A DNA stretch of 64,000 nt from Actinomadura violacea (GTDB taxonomy: Bacteria; Actinomycetota; Actinomycetes; Streptosporangiales; Streptosporangiaceae), in contig NZ_JAGEPF010000011.1 of the NCBI RefSeq assembly GCF_017573465.1, positions 124,001-188,000 of the forward strand. Direction: 5' to 3'. Below the pieces are notes generated by a model. The model was not told the DNA's origin, made no database searches, and worked only from the letters and a program-made list of their open reading frames with translations. A program made the position numbers and the translations under genes. Positions 26,577 through 35,213 of this stretch are shown here, piece by piece; position 1 is the first letter of the stretch, and the number at the start of each line of letters is the position of its first letter.

Positions 26577-28844
26577 TCAGACGACGGCGCCGGAGTCGTC
26601 GCGGGTGCGGGTGGTGCGGGGTGCCGCGGCGCGGGGGCGCGGCGGCGGGCCCGCGAAGCGCTCCAGGACGACCGCGAGCGGCGTGGCGGTGAAGACGCTG
26701 GAGTACGTGCCGACGAGGATGCCCGCGAGGAGCGCGATCGCGAAGTCGGTCAGCGTGTCGCCGCCGAGGACGGCGAGGGCGGCCAGGATGAACAGGGCGC
26801 CCATGCCGGTGTTGACGGTGCGGGGGACGGTCTGCAGCACGCCCCGGTTCGCGACCTCCGCGAACCGGGTGCGGGGCTCGGCCGTCCACAGTTCGCGGAC
26901 GCGGTCGAACACCACGACGGAGTCGTTCACCGAGTAGCCGATGACGGTGAGGAGCGCGGCGAGGAAGACGCCGTCGATCGGCTTGCCGAGCCAGGCGAAC
27001 AGGCCGGTGACGATCACGACGTCGTGCAGCATCGCCAGCACGGACCCGGCCGCGAACGTCCAGCGGAACCGGAACGTCAGGTAGGCGAGCTGCACCAGCA
27101 GGGCCACGCCGAGCGCGATCAGGGCCTTGGTGCGCATCTCGCCGCCGAGGCTCGGGCCGATCAGCTCGTCGCGCTGCTTGGCCGCGCCGCCGCCCTGCTG
27201 CGCGAGCGCGTCCCGGATGCGCTTCTCCTGCGCGTCGGTGAGCTTCGCCGTGCGGACGGCGATGCCGTCCTTGCCGGACGTCTGGACGGTGGCCTGCGGG
27301 AATCCGGCGCGGGCGACGGCGGAGCGGGCGTCGCCGATGTCGACGGGGCGGCCGGTGGTGTACTCGACGGCGCGTCCGCCGGTGAACTCGACGCCGTAGT
27401 TCAGGCCCCGGGCGAAGATCCCGGTGACGGCGAGGGCGACGGCGAGGCCGGACAGCGCGAGCCAGAGCGTCCGGCGCTTCATCAGGTCGGGTGCGCGGTG
27501 TTCCAGCCATCGGCGGATCCGGCCGCCGGGGCTGAGCCCGCCGGCCTTCGAGCGGCCGGTCTTCGGCATGCGGGCGAGGGCGGCGTCGGTGAGGACGCGG
27601 CTGAGCAGCATCGCCGAGACGAGCGAGGCGAGGACGCCGATGCACAGGGTGACGCCGAAGCCCTTGACCGGCCCGGACGCGAGGAAGAACAGCAGCCCGC
27701 CGGCGAGCAGGGTGGTGGCGGCGGAGTCCGCGATCGCCGACCACGCCTTGGTGAACCCGATGGCGAGCGCGTTGCGCGGGGTCCGGCCGGGTGCGGCGGC
27801 ACGTTCCTCTCGGGCGCGTTCGAACGCCAGCACGTTCGCATCGATCGCCATCCCGATCGCCAGGACGAACCCTGCGAGGCCGGGCAGGGTGAGGGTGGCG
27901 CCCGCGGCGACGAGCGCGGCGTAGGAGATCAGGGCGTAGCCGGCCAGCGCGACGGTGGCGAGCAGGCCGACGAGCCGGTAGACGGCGGCGATGAACAAGC
28001 CGGTCAGCGCGACGCCGATGACGGCGGCCCAGGCGCTGGCCTTGATCGCCTCCTCGCCGAGGGTGGGGCCGACGACCCGCTGCTCGACGATCTTCACGGG
28101 GACGGGCAGCGCGCCGCCCTGCACCAGCGCGGCGAGGTCCTTGGCCTCGTCGGCGCCGAAGTTCCCGGTGATCCGGGTGGACCCGCCGGTGATCCCGGTG
28201 CCGCAGGCGACGTCGGCGCTGACCTGCGGCGACGAGATGACCTTGCCGTCCAGGACGAACGCGACGCGGCGCTCGTCGCCGGTGGCGCAGGCGGCCTTGG
28301 CGGTGGCCTTCTCCCAGGCGGCGCCGCCGCCTCCGCGGAACTTGATGCCGACGTCCCAGCCACCGAGGCCCTCGGGGTCGAAGGACGCGGAGGCCGAGCC
28401 GATGCCGTCGCCGGTGAGCAGGGCGGGCCCGACGAGGACCGGGCGGCCGCTCTCGTCCGGGAGTTCCCGCTCGCCGGTGCCGGCCGGGCCGTCGGCGGCG
28501 CGGACGGGGTGGGCGGTGAGCTGCGCGGTCCGGCCGAGCAGCGCCGCGGCGTGCGACGGGTCCTGCACGTCGGGGAGCTCGACGATCAGCCTGCGGTCGC
28601 CGGAGCGGGTGATGGACGCCTCGGCGACGCCGAGCGCGTCGACGCGGCGGTGCAGGACCTGGCGGGCGCGGTCGGTGGCCTCGCGGCCCGCCTTGACCGA
28701 CGGCGAGTCGCGGGTCTCCAGGACGATCTGGGTCCCGCCGCGCAGGTCGAGGCCCAGCCGGGCGGGTTCGGACAGGGCGAAGTACAGCGATGCGGCGAGC
28801 ACGGCGAATGCCAGGACCGCCCGCACCGCGTTGGCGCGAGTCAA
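26577..28844 (-). CDS. secDF: SecD-SecF fusion, protein translocase accessory subunit
   Basis: A 755-residue fusion of both Sec accessory proteins, which pull exported proteins out of SecYEG using the proton gradient. The SecD half starts with one helix, then LGLDLRGGTQIVLETRDS (the D1 signature), IVELPDVQDP, and a five-helix block near 320-470 (ANVLAFERAREE). The SecF half carries LNYGVEFTGGRAVEYTTG and the block ending SVNDSVVVFDRVRELW. Most actinomycetes have separate secD and secF, so this may be a second system. I start it at TTG 28844 because GGAGG lies 7-8 nt upstream; the ATG at 28886 lies before that site. The small Ala-rich gene at 28911 is just upstream on the same strand. Confidence 0.9.
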   Translation of the reverse strand: MTRANAVRAVLAFAVLAASLYFALSEPARLGLDLRGGTQIVLETRDSPSVKAGREATDRARQVLHRRVDALGVAEASITRSGDRRLIVELPDVQDPSHAAALLGRTAQLTAHPVRAADGPAGTGERELPDESGRPVLVGPALLTGDGIGSASASFDPEGLGGWDVGIKFRGGGGAAWEKATAKAACATGDERRVAFVLDGKVISSPQVSADVACGTGITGGSTRITGNFGADEAKDLAALVQGGALPVPVKIVEQRVVGPTLGEEAIKASAWAAVIGVALTGLFIAAVYRLVGLLATVALAGYALISYAALVAAGATLTLPGLAGFVLAIGMAIDANVLAFERAREERAAAPGRTPRNALAIGFTKAWSAIADSAATTLLAGGLLFFLASGPVKGFGVTLCIGVLASLVSAMLLSRVLTDAALARMPKTGRSKAGGLSPGGRIRRWLEHRAPDLMKRRTLWLALSGLAVALAVTGIFARGLNYGVEFTGGRAVEYTTGRPVDIGDARSAVARAGFPQATVQTSGKDGIAVRTAKLTDAQEKRIRDALAQQGGGAAKQRDELIGPSLGGEMRTKALIALGVALLVQLAYLTFRFRWTFAAGSVLAMLHDVVIVTGLFAWLGKPIDGVFLAALLTVIGYSVNDSVVVFDRVRELWTAEPRTRFAEVANRGVLQTVPRTVNTGMGALFILAALAVLGGDTLTDFAIALLAGILVGTYSSVFTATPLAVVLERFAGPPPRPRAAAPRTTRTRDDSGAVV

Positions 28845-28910
28845 GGGGAAACCTCCACACGGAGCTGTGGCGCCGCCGCTTCGCAAGGGGGCGGCGCCGC
28901 TGGACGAACG

Positions 28911-29294
28911 TCAGATCCGTGTGGCGAGGGGCGGGGCGCGTCCCCGCGGTGCGCCCGTCGCCGCGACGACGGGTTCGGTGTGGCCGGCGGCGGGCCGGAC
29001 GGTCCGGACGAGCGCCGGGCGGACGTCCGGGCCGGCGGACGCGAACGCGCCGGGCGCGGCCGGTGCGGCCGGCCCGGCGTGGTGACGCGCGGTCGCGGCG
29101 GCGGCGTGCGCCGGCCGCGGCGAGGACGCGTGTCCCGCCGCGTACTGGACGGCGGCGGCGCGGACGGAGGCGCCCGGGCCGCCGGATGCCGCGTCGAGAG
29201 CGCCCGGCGCGGGCGCGCCGGCGAGGCCGAGGAGCCCGAGCGCGAGGGCGAGCAGCCAGCGGACGGCGGCGGGCGAGCGGCGCGGGTCGCGCAT
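28911..29294 (-). CDS. Small Ala/Pro-rich exported protein upstream of secDF
   Basis: A 127-residue protein of unknown function. A short basic start (MRDPRRSPAAVRW) and a hydrophobic stretch LLALALGLLGLAGAPAPGAL form a likely signal peptide or anchor. The remainder is low-complexity Ala, Pro, Gly, His and Arg with no Cys. The ribosome site GGAGGAGGG directly precedes the ATG, which supports a real gene despite the simple sequence. It lies 66 bp before secDF on the same strand and may be cotranscribed with it. Confidence 0.6.
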   Translation of the reverse strand: MRDPRRSPAAVRWLLALALGLLGLAGAPAPGALDAASGGPGASVRAAAVQYAAGHASSPRPAHAAAATARHHAGPAAPAAPGAFASAGPDVRPALVRTVRPAAGHTEPVVAATGAPRGRAPPLATRI

Positions 29295-29588
29295 GGCCCT
29301 CCTCCCCGTCCGCCACCGGCCCGGCGGCGGGTGGTCCGGCCCAATCTAGGCCACTTCGCGACCGGACGCATTGGACCGCAACAAAGCGAGAAAGCACGGA
29401 GTCGGGACTCCGTCAACCGGGGCTCGCGCCACAGGACCCTACCCGCGTCCCGCCGGTACGGCCTTACCAGCAGACACTGGCTGGTGTCCCGATCCGGCCA
29501 GGCCGGGTTCGGCCCGGAGCCATTGCCGGGCCGGGAAAGGCGAATTACTTTCGCGTTGCCCACCCCGAACCGGACAGAGGAGTTTCCG

Positions 29589-30251
29589 GTGGCACGAATC
29601 AGACAGACCGCGATCGTCGGGACCGCCGCGCTGGCCGTCCTCGCCGCGGGGATCGCCCCCGCCTCGGCCGCGGGCACGACCATCCGCAAGGGCTCGGCCA
29701 CCGCCGCCCCCTACGCGGGCAACGTGCAGGCCTCGCTGCTCGGCAACGCGACCGTCTCCACGTCGATCGGCAGCGGCTCCTGCAGCCAGTCGACGATGAC
29801 GGGCTCGATCAACTCCGACGGCAGCGGCCTCAGCATCGGCAGCGCGAACTTCAGCAGCTGCACCGGCACCGCCTCCGTCACCATCACCGCACAGGCCCTG
29901 CCGTGGACCGGCGGCACCGTCGTCTACGACTCCGGCCACAGCGGCAACCGCGACGCGGCGGTCACGATCGCCCACTTCAGCGTCAAGGCCGTCGTCGACC
30001 TGTTCGGCGGCATCACCTGCGTGTTCGGCGGCAACCTCACGGCCAACGGCTACAACCCCGACAACGCGAACCGTCCCGTCACCAGCAACAACCAGGCGCA
30101 GGTCGGCGTCAACGGCGCGACGGTGAACAAGCAGTCCGGCAGCAACTTCCTCTGCCCGTCCACCGCCACCGTCACCGCGACGTACCAGCTGCGCGGCGAG
30201 ACCACCGCCGGCTCCGGCACCTACAACCAGACCCTGTACGTCACGAGCTGA
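29589..30251 (+). CDS. Secreted four-cysteine protein of unknown function
   Basis: A 220-residue exported protein. The signal peptide runs ARIRQTAIVGTAALAVLAAG with cleavage near ASA-AG. The mature part is rich in Ser, Thr, Asn and Gly and alternates short beta-strand-like stretches (NVQASLLGNATVSTSIGSGS, ASVTITAQALPW, AVTIAHFSVKAVVDLFGG). Four cysteines (GSC, SSC, ITC, FLC) could form two disulfides. This resembles small secreted beta-sandwich proteins of Streptomyces for which no role is known. The GTG start follows GAGGAG by 6 nt. The 294-bp upstream gap holds a hairpin ACGGAGT/ACTCCGT (about 29396-29413) but no recognised riboswitch. Confidence 0.75.
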   Translation: MARIRQTAIVGTAALAVLAAGIAPASAAGTTIRKGSATAAPYAGNVQASLLGNATVSTSIGSGSCSQSTMTGSINSDGSGLSIGSANFSSCTGTASVTITAQALPWTGGTVVYDSGHSGNRDAAVTIAHFSVKAVVDLFGGITCVFGGNLTANGYNPDNANRPVTSNNQAQVGVNGATVNKQSGSNFLCPSTATVTATYQLRGETTAGSGTYNQTLYVTS

Positions 30252-30317
30252 TCCTCCCGAGGGGTGCGCTCCCGAGCGACGTGCTCCCGCCGATTCGAAT
30301 GATCGCTCCCAACGGAA

Positions 30318-30348
30318 GCGGGCCGCCCCCACATGAGGGGCGGCCCGC
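30318..30348. terminator. Bidirectional terminator before glyS
   Basis: A 12-bp stem, GCGGGCCGCCCC (30318-30329) with GGGGCGGCCCGC (30337-30348), and a 7-nt loop, between the converging secreted-protein and glyS genes. Confidence 0.85.
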
Positions 30349-30377
30349 GACCGCTTCGGAGTCCGTCGTCCGGCGGG

Positions 30378-31766
30378 TCAGCAGCCGACGAGCTGCGCGG
30401 CCAGGAACGACTCGACCTGGCCGATCGCGATCCGCTCCTGGCTCATCGTGTCGCGCTCCCGCACGGTCACCGCGTCGTCCTCGAGGGTGTCGAAGTCGAC
30501 GGTGACGCAGAACGGCGTGCCGATCTCGTCCTGCCGGCGGTAGCGGCGGCCGATCGCGCCGGCGTCGTCGAAGTCGACGTTCCAGTTGCGGCGCAGCCGC
30601 GCAGCGAGGTCACGGGCCTTCGGCGACAGGTCGGCGTTGCGCGACAGCGGCAGCACCGCGACCTTGACCGGGGCGAGCCGCCGGTCGAGCCGCATCACGG
30701 TCCGCTTCTCCAGCTTGCCCTTGGCGTTGGGCGCCTCGTCCTCGGCGTAGGCGTCCATCATGAAGGTGAGCGTGCAGCGGTCCACGCCCGCCGCCGGCTC
30801 GATCACGTACGGGGTGAACCGCTCGCCGGACTCCTGGTCGAAGAACGACAGGTCCGTGCCGGACGCCTTGGAGTGCGTCGTCAGGTCGTAGTCGGTGCGG
30901 TTGGCGATGCCCTCCAGCTCGCCCCACTCGCTGCCGACGAAGTCGAACTTGTACTCCACGTCCACGGTGCGCTTGGAGTAGTGCGACAGCTTCTCCGCCG
31001 GGTGCTCGAACAGCCGCAGGTTCTCCTTGCGGATGCCGAGGTCGACGTACCACTGCAGGCGCTCGTCGATCCAGTACTGGTGCCATTCCTCGTCGCTGCC
31101 GGGCTTGACGAAGAACTCCATCTCCATCTGCTCGAACTCGCGCGTCCGGAAGATGAAGTTGCCCGGCGTGATCTCGTTGCGGAACGACTTGCCGATCTGC
31201 CCGATGCCGAACGGCACCTTGCGGCGCGCGGACTGCTGGACGTTCAGGTAGTTGATGAAGATGCCCTGCGCCGTCTCCGGCCGCAGGTAGGCCAGGCCCG
31301 ACTCGTCCTCGACGGGGCCGAGGTAGGTCTTGAGCAGGCCGTTGAACATCTTCGGCTCGGTGAACGAGCCCTTCACCCCGCAGTTGGGGCAGGTGATGTC
31401 GGCGAGCCCGTTCGCGGGCGGCCTGCCGTGCTTCTCCTCGTAGGCCTCCTCCAGGTGGTCGGCCCGGAAGCGCTTGTGGCAGGACTGGCACTCGGTGAGC
31501 GGGTCGACGAACGCCTGGACGTGGCCGCTGGCCTCCCAGACCTCGCGCGCCAGGATGACGCACGAGTCCAGGCCGACGACGTCGTCGCGGCCCTGCACCA
31601 TGGACTTCCACCACTGGCGCTTGACGTTGTTCTTCAGCTCGACCCCGAGCGGCCCGTAGTCCCAGGAGGCGCGGAGCCCGCCGTAGATCTCGCTCGACGG
31701 GTAGACCAGGCCCCGCCGCTTGGCGAGGTTGACGATCGTGTCCAGCACATCGGAACGGCGTGCCAT
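30378..31766 (-). CDS. glyS: Glycine--tRNA ligase (dimeric class II)
   Basis: A 462-residue alpha2-type glycyl-tRNA synthetase. Class II motif 2 lies in FRNEITPGNFIFRTREFEQME and motif 3 in GVDRCTLTFMMDAYAE. ASWDYGPLGVELKNN and LRPETAQGIFINY are standard for the eukaryote/archaea-like GlyRS found in actinobacteria. An insertion carries a Cys4 zinc site (ECQSCHKRF and CPNCGVKG). ATG 31766 is preceded by GGAGAG at good spacing. The 230 bp upstream has no T-box that I can recognise. Its neighbourhood with zur, recO, uppS, era and ybeY is typical of actinomycetes. Confidence 0.96.
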   Translation of the reverse strand: MARRSDVLDTIVNLAKRRGLVYPSSEIYGGLRASWDYGPLGVELKNNVKRQWWKSMVQGRDDVVGLDSCVILAREVWEASGHVQAFVDPLTECQSCHKRFRADHLEEAYEEKHGRPPANGLADITCPNCGVKGSFTEPKMFNGLLKTYLGPVEDESGLAYLRPETAQGIFINYLNVQQSARRKVPFGIGQIGKSFRNEITPGNFIFRTREFEQMEMEFFVKPGSDEEWHQYWIDERLQWYVDLGIRKENLRLFEHPAEKLSHYSKRTVDVEYKFDFVGSEWGELEGIANRTDYDLTTHSKASGTDLSFFDQESGERFTPYVIEPAAGVDRCTLTFMMDAYAEDEAPNAKGKLEKRTVMRLDRRLAPVKVAVLPLSRNADLSPKARDLAARLRRNWNVDFDDAGAIGRRYRRQDEIGTPFCVTVDFDTLEDDAVTVRERDTMSQERIAIGQVESFLAAQLVGC

Positions 31767-31996
31767 GAGTGTTCTCTCCATCCGGCTGGCGGTCGGCGGG
31801 TCAGTGCGAACGCCCCGGTCCCGCGCGGACGGCGGGACGGCGGCGATGGTGATCCCCGGTGATGGTGCGCTGTGAGCGCGGTGAGGCGCGGTCCCCCGGC
31901 GCCTCAGAGCATTTCCCAGCTTAGGGCACCGGAGAGGGTCCCCGGACGGCGCCGCGATGGGGCGTGTCGGGCCTTCCGGTCATGCGCACGCGGAGG

Positions 31997-33382
31997 TCAG
32001 TAGGCGCGGCCGTCGGCGAGGCTGGTGTCGATATTGAGGGTGACGCCGCCGTGCCGCTCCTTGTGGGCGCCCCTGTACTGCTTGATGCGGCGGTGCGGCG
32101 GCCACCAGCTGTCCTTCAGGAACTTGTCGCCGTACACGCGCGCCTTGCCGTTCCAGTTGGCGAACCAGATGCCTACGGGCTTGGCGATGCCCCTGGCGGC
32201 GCCCACGTCGTGGACGCCGGAGCTGGCGCTCCCGTAGAGGCACGGCTTGTAGTGCTTCTTCGACACCGTCTTGACCCAGGCGTTCACGAAGCGCAGTACG
32301 GCCGCCTTGCAGGTGGAGTTCCTGCTCTTGTACGCCTCCAGGTCGAGGTAGATGGGCTGGTCGGACGGGATGCCGAGCGCCTTGGCCCTGGCCACCGCGT
32401 CCTTCCCGGTCCGCTTGCCCTGGGACGCGGCGTTCCGCGCGGTGAACTTCTGCGGGCGCGTCCCGCACGGCGGCTGGAGGCCGACGTACGTGGGCAGGAT
32501 CCGGTAGCCCATCTTGTGGACCTTCTTCACCCACGAGGCGGTGAGGTTCGGTTGCGCGCAGCCGCGCGCGGCGCCGCCGATGTAGATGTTGGTGACGCGG
32601 TACGAGGAACGCCACGCCTTCATCGTGGACAGCGACGGGGCGGTGCAGGTGTCGAACCCCTTGCCGGACGCGTAATCCAGCCGGTCCGGCGGGTCCGGCG
32701 GGTCGGCCGGGGCGCTGCGGTGGGTGGCCGGCCCCGACGGCGGCGCGGCGGGCTCCGCCGGCGGAGCCGCGGGCGCGGGCCTGGCCGGCGGCTTCTCGTG
32801 CGCGTGCGGCTTGGCGGTCACGCGGGTGCCGCGCAGGACGCGCTGGAGCGCGGCCGGGTCCGTCCCGTACACGCCGGTGATGCCGATACCGGCCTCGGGC
32901 AGCGCCAGGCTCGTCTCGTGCCCGACGTTCGGCCGGACGGTGAACGAGCCGAGCTTGTCGCCGTGCACGACCGTGCGGGACGCCGCGACGTCGTGCAGCG
33001 GCTGGACGTGGACGGCCTCGGTGCGGCCGACCACCCGGGCCGGGCAGTCCGGCTGCGGGCCGGGCCGTCCCAGGTAGACGGCGTGCCGGTCGTAGCGGAC
33101 GCAGGCGGACGGGTCGTCGTCGAGGCGGACGACCGTCCAGCCGGCGGGGACGGGGACGCGCACGCCGTGGTAGCCGACCGAGCGCGGCTTCGCGGCGGCG
33201 AGCACCCCGCGCTGGGCGGCGCGGTGCGCGTCCTTGGGCGCGCCGAGGATCAGCGTGGTGGCCTGGTGGGCCGCGGACCCGGCGGGGGACGCCGCGTCGA
33301 GGGCGCCGAGGCCCGCGATGGCGGCCGTCCCGGTGGCCGTGCTGAGCAGGACGACAGCGGTCTGCGAGACGACACGGCGCAT
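31997..33382 (-). CDS. Secreted DUF1906 (glycoside-hydrolase-like, Rv2525c-type) protein
   Basis: A 461-residue exported protein. A signal peptide (VVSQTAVVLLSTATGTAAIA) is followed by an N-terminal region of about 150 residues of unknown fold. A Pro/Ala linker (about 190-225) leads into the DUF1906 domain: GKGFDTCTAPSLSTMKAW, IYIGGAARGC, GYRILPTYVGLQ, IYLDLEAYK (a likely catalytic Asp/Glu pair) and PVGIWFANW. The barrel resembles lysozyme-like GH25 enzymes, and the M. tuberculosis homologue Rv2525c is a Tat-exported envelope protein. The substrate may be peptidoglycan or another wall glycan. GGGGGAG lies 5 nt before ATG 33382; a GTG immediately upstream is too close. Confidence 0.85.
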   Translation of the reverse strand: MRRVVSQTAVVLLSTATGTAAIAGLGALDAASPAGSAAHQATTLILGAPKDAHRAAQRGVLAAAKPRSVGYHGVRVPVPAGWTVVRLDDDPSACVRYDRHAVYLGRPGPQPDCPARVVGRTEAVHVQPLHDVAASRTVVHGDKLGSFTVRPNVGHETSLALPEAGIGITGVYGTDPAALQRVLRGTRVTAKPHAHEKPPARPAPAAPPAEPAAPPSGPATHRSAPADPPDPPDRLDYASGKGFDTCTAPSLSTMKAWRSSYRVTNIYIGGAARGCAQPNLTASWVKKVHKMGYRILPTYVGLQPPCGTRPQKFTARNAASQGKRTGKDAVARAKALGIPSDQPIYLDLEAYKSRNSTCKAAVLRFVNAWVKTVSKKHYKPCLYGSASSGVHDVGAARGIAKPVGIWFANWNGKARVYGDKFLKDSWWPPHRRIKQYRGAHKERHGGVTLNIDTSLADGRAY

Positions 33383-33593
33383 CACTTCTCCCCCGAAGTA
33401 CGCCGGGCCCGTCGGCGGCGGCCGTCTCCCCCGCGGGCCGTCGGCATGATCATGACCAGGCGAAGATGACCTTGAAGGGCGGGGCCGAAACCGGGTCGGG
33501 ACGCTTCTTGCCCCGGTATTGCCCGCTTCGTTGATCGCCGATCAGGAAGCCGGGGGCGCGCGGGCCGTATCGAGCGGAGCGGCAGCGGCCGTG

Positions 33594-33878
33594 TCAGGCG
33601 GAGCTGACGACCTCGTAGGCGCCGGGTTCGTCCACCGCGTACACGGCCAGCGGCATGAACTCCAGCCGGACCTCGTAGGCGCCGAGGGCGCGGCGGTAGT
33701 GGCCGGCGCCGTCCCATTCGGTGACCAGCGCCCACAGGCCGGGCTCGTCGACGGTCCTGGCGAGCCGCCCGGACACGAATCCGGTGCTGCGCGACAGCGC
33801 GGCGAGCACCGCGGTCATGCGCTCGGCGAAGCCGTCGCCGTCCGCGTCGGGCACGCGGTACCGGGTTATCGCGATCAT
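33594..33878 (-). CDS. Small antibiotic-biosynthesis-monooxygenase-like protein
   Basis: A 94-residue protein with the ferredoxin-like dimeric barrel pattern of ABM-domain proteins: MIAITRYRVPDADGDGFAER, a helix with TAVLAALSRSTGFVSGRLAR, ALVTEWDGAGHYRRAL and a closing strand. Such proteins act as small monooxygenases or simply bind aromatic ligands; this one is unassigned. A GAGG ribosome site precedes the ATG. It is divergent from the small membrane protein at 33907, with only 28 bp between starts, so their promoters must overlap. The gap to the DUF1906 gene (33386-33593) shows nothing I can name. Confidence 0.75.
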   Translation of the reverse strand: MIAITRYRVPDADGDGFAERMTAVLAALSRSTGFVSGRLARTVDEPGLWALVTEWDGAGHYRRALGAYEVRLEFMPLAVYAVDEPGAYEVVSSA

Positions 33879-33906
33879 CCGCCCATCCTCGCAGTACGTT
33901 GGCCCC

Positions 33907-34224
33907 GTGGAGACACGGAGCGGACGGGACCGGCCGGCGGGCGGCGTGCGGGCGGCGGTCGAGCGGTGGAGCGCGGCGCCGGTGGTGTTCCTGCACCGGC
34001 TGCCGCGCGGGGTGCTGCTCGTCGCGGTGTTCGCGCTGCTGGTGGTCGGTATGGCGGGGACGGGCTGGGTCGCGGCGGCCGGGCTGCTGGTGCTGGCGGC
34101 GGCGCTGGCCTGGTTCGCGTTCCTGAACTGGCCGGAGCTGGAGGCGCAGGGCCGGGTGCTGCGGATCGCCGCGCTGGCGGTGCTGGTCGGATTCGCCCTG
34201 GGGCGGGGCATTGGACGGTTTTGA
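33907..34224 (+). CDS. Small membrane protein (DUF6703-like)
   Basis: A 105-residue protein with a basic N-terminus (ETRSGRDRPAGGVRAAVERW), a short segment FLHRLPRG, and three hydrophobic helices: VLLVAVFALLVVGMAGTG, AAAGLLVLAAALAWFAFLNW and RIAALAVLVGFALGRG. This matches the small DUF6703 proteins of actinomycetes, whose role is unknown. GTG 33907 is 6 nt after TACGTT, which indicates a leaderless message. Its stop codon lies within the Zur box of the following zinc operon. Confidence 0.75.
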   Translation: METRSGRDRPAGGVRAAVERWSAAPVVFLHRLPRGVLLVAVFALLVVGMAGTGWVAAAGLLVLAAALAWFAFLNWPELEAQGRVLRIAALAVLVGFALGRGIGRF

Positions 34225-34250
34225 CAACCGTTTTCATCTTCGTCCATAAT
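34221..34250 (+). promoter_or_regulatory. Zur box overlapping the znuA promoter
   Basis: The -35 TTGACA (34221-34226) and -10 CATAAT (34245-34250) are 18 bp apart. TGACAACCGTTTTCA (34222-34236) is a near-perfect 15-bp palindrome of the Fur/Zur type and covers the -35. A Fur-family gene ends the operon. The start codon follows 6 nt after the -10 box. Confidence 0.8.
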
Positions 34251-34256
34251 CGGGGG

Positions 34257-35213
34257 ATGCCCCGACCCCGCACAGCGCTCCGCACCGTCCCCGCCGCGGC
34301 CCTCGCCGCCGCAGGGCTCGGCGCGGCGCTGGCGGGCTGCGGCAGCGCCGTCGCGGACGTCCCGCCGGGGAAGACGGCCGTGGTCGCGTCCTTCTACCCC
34401 GCCGCCTGGCTCGCCGAGCAGGTCGGCGGCGATGACGTGTACGTGCGGACGCTCACCAGGCCCGGCGCCGAGCCGCACGACCTGGAACTGACCGCCAAGC
34501 AGGTCGCCCAGGTCGAGAAGGCCGGCCTCGCCGTCTACGTCAAGGGCGTCCAGCCGGCCGTGGACGACGCCGTCCGCGAGCACGCCAAGGGCCGGTCGCT
34601 CGACGCGGCCGGCCTGGTGAAGACGCTGCCGCCGCCGTCCGGCGACGAGAGCGACGTCGAGGAGCACGACGGCGACCGGGGGCACGCCGACGTCGGCTAC
34701 GACCCGCACGTCTGGCTGGACCCCGTCCGGATGGCCACCGTCGCGACCGCCCTCGGCGACCGGCTCGCCAGGGCCGACACCGCGCACGCCGCCGCCTACC
34801 GGCAGCGCGCCCAGGCCCTCGCCGTGCGGTTCGCCGGCCTCGACCGGCGCTTCCGCGACGGGCTGAAGGACTGCGCCCGCCGCGACATCGTCACCGCGCA
34901 CGCCGCGTTCGGCTACCTCGCCGAGCGGTACGGGCTGCGGCAGGTGTCGGTCGCGGGCATCGACCCCTCGATGGAGCCGTCGCCGAAGCGGCTCGCCGCG
35001 CTGACCCGCGAGGTGCGCTCGACCGGCGCCACGACGATCTTCACCGAGAAGCTCGTCAGTTCGAAGGTCGCCGAGTCCCTCGCCCGGGAGGCGGGCGTGC
35101 GGACCGCGGTGCTCGACCCGGTGGAGGGCGTCGAGAAGGGCTCCTCCGACGACTACATGTCCATCATGGACCGGAACCTGCGGACGCTGCGTCCCGCCCT
35201 GGAGTGCTCATGA
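34257..35213 (+). CDS. znuA: Zinc ABC transporter substrate-binding lipoprotein
   Basis: A 318-residue metal-binding lipoprotein. The lipobox is LAGC after a hydrophobic signal. KTAVVASFYPAAWLAEQVGG and AEPHDLELTAKQ hold the first metal His. An acidic, His-containing loop (about 135-150, EEHDGDRGH) precedes DPHVWLDP, which holds the second His. The third ligand is in VTAHAAFGYLAERYG, and the acid in the last part is near EGVEKG. This is the cluster A-I pattern for zinc. ATG 34257 lies 6 nt after the -10 box, so leaderless. The stop overlaps znuC by ATGA. Confidence 0.92.
   Translation: MPRPRTALRTVPAAALAAAGLGAALAGCGSAVADVPPGKTAVVASFYPAAWLAEQVGGDDVYVRTLTRPGAEPHDLELTAKQVAQVEKAGLAVYVKGVQPAVDDAVREHAKGRSLDAAGLVKTLPPPSGDESDVEEHDGDRGHADVGYDPHVWLDPVRMATVATALGDRLARADTAHAAAYRQRAQALAVRFAGLDRRFRDGLKDCARRDIVTAHAAFGYLAERYGLRQVSVAGIDPSMEPSPKRLAALTREVRSTGATTIFTEKLVSSKVAESLAREAGVRTAVLDPVEGVEKGSSDDYMSIMDRNLRTLRPALECS

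Noticed and set aside
26305..29397. 1030-codon frame on the minus strand across secDF in another phase
   Set aside because: Arg/Pro-rich shadow of the secDF reading frame; no motif of its own.
31767..31996. T-box riboswitch before glyS
   Set aside because: I could find neither the AG-bulge/specifier pattern nor the conserved T-box TGG sequence pairing with a tRNA end.
33386..33593. c-di-AMP (ydaO-type) riboswitch upstream of the wall-enzyme-like DUF1906 gene
   Set aside because: Position and gene type would fit, but the conserved ydaO core sequences are not visible.
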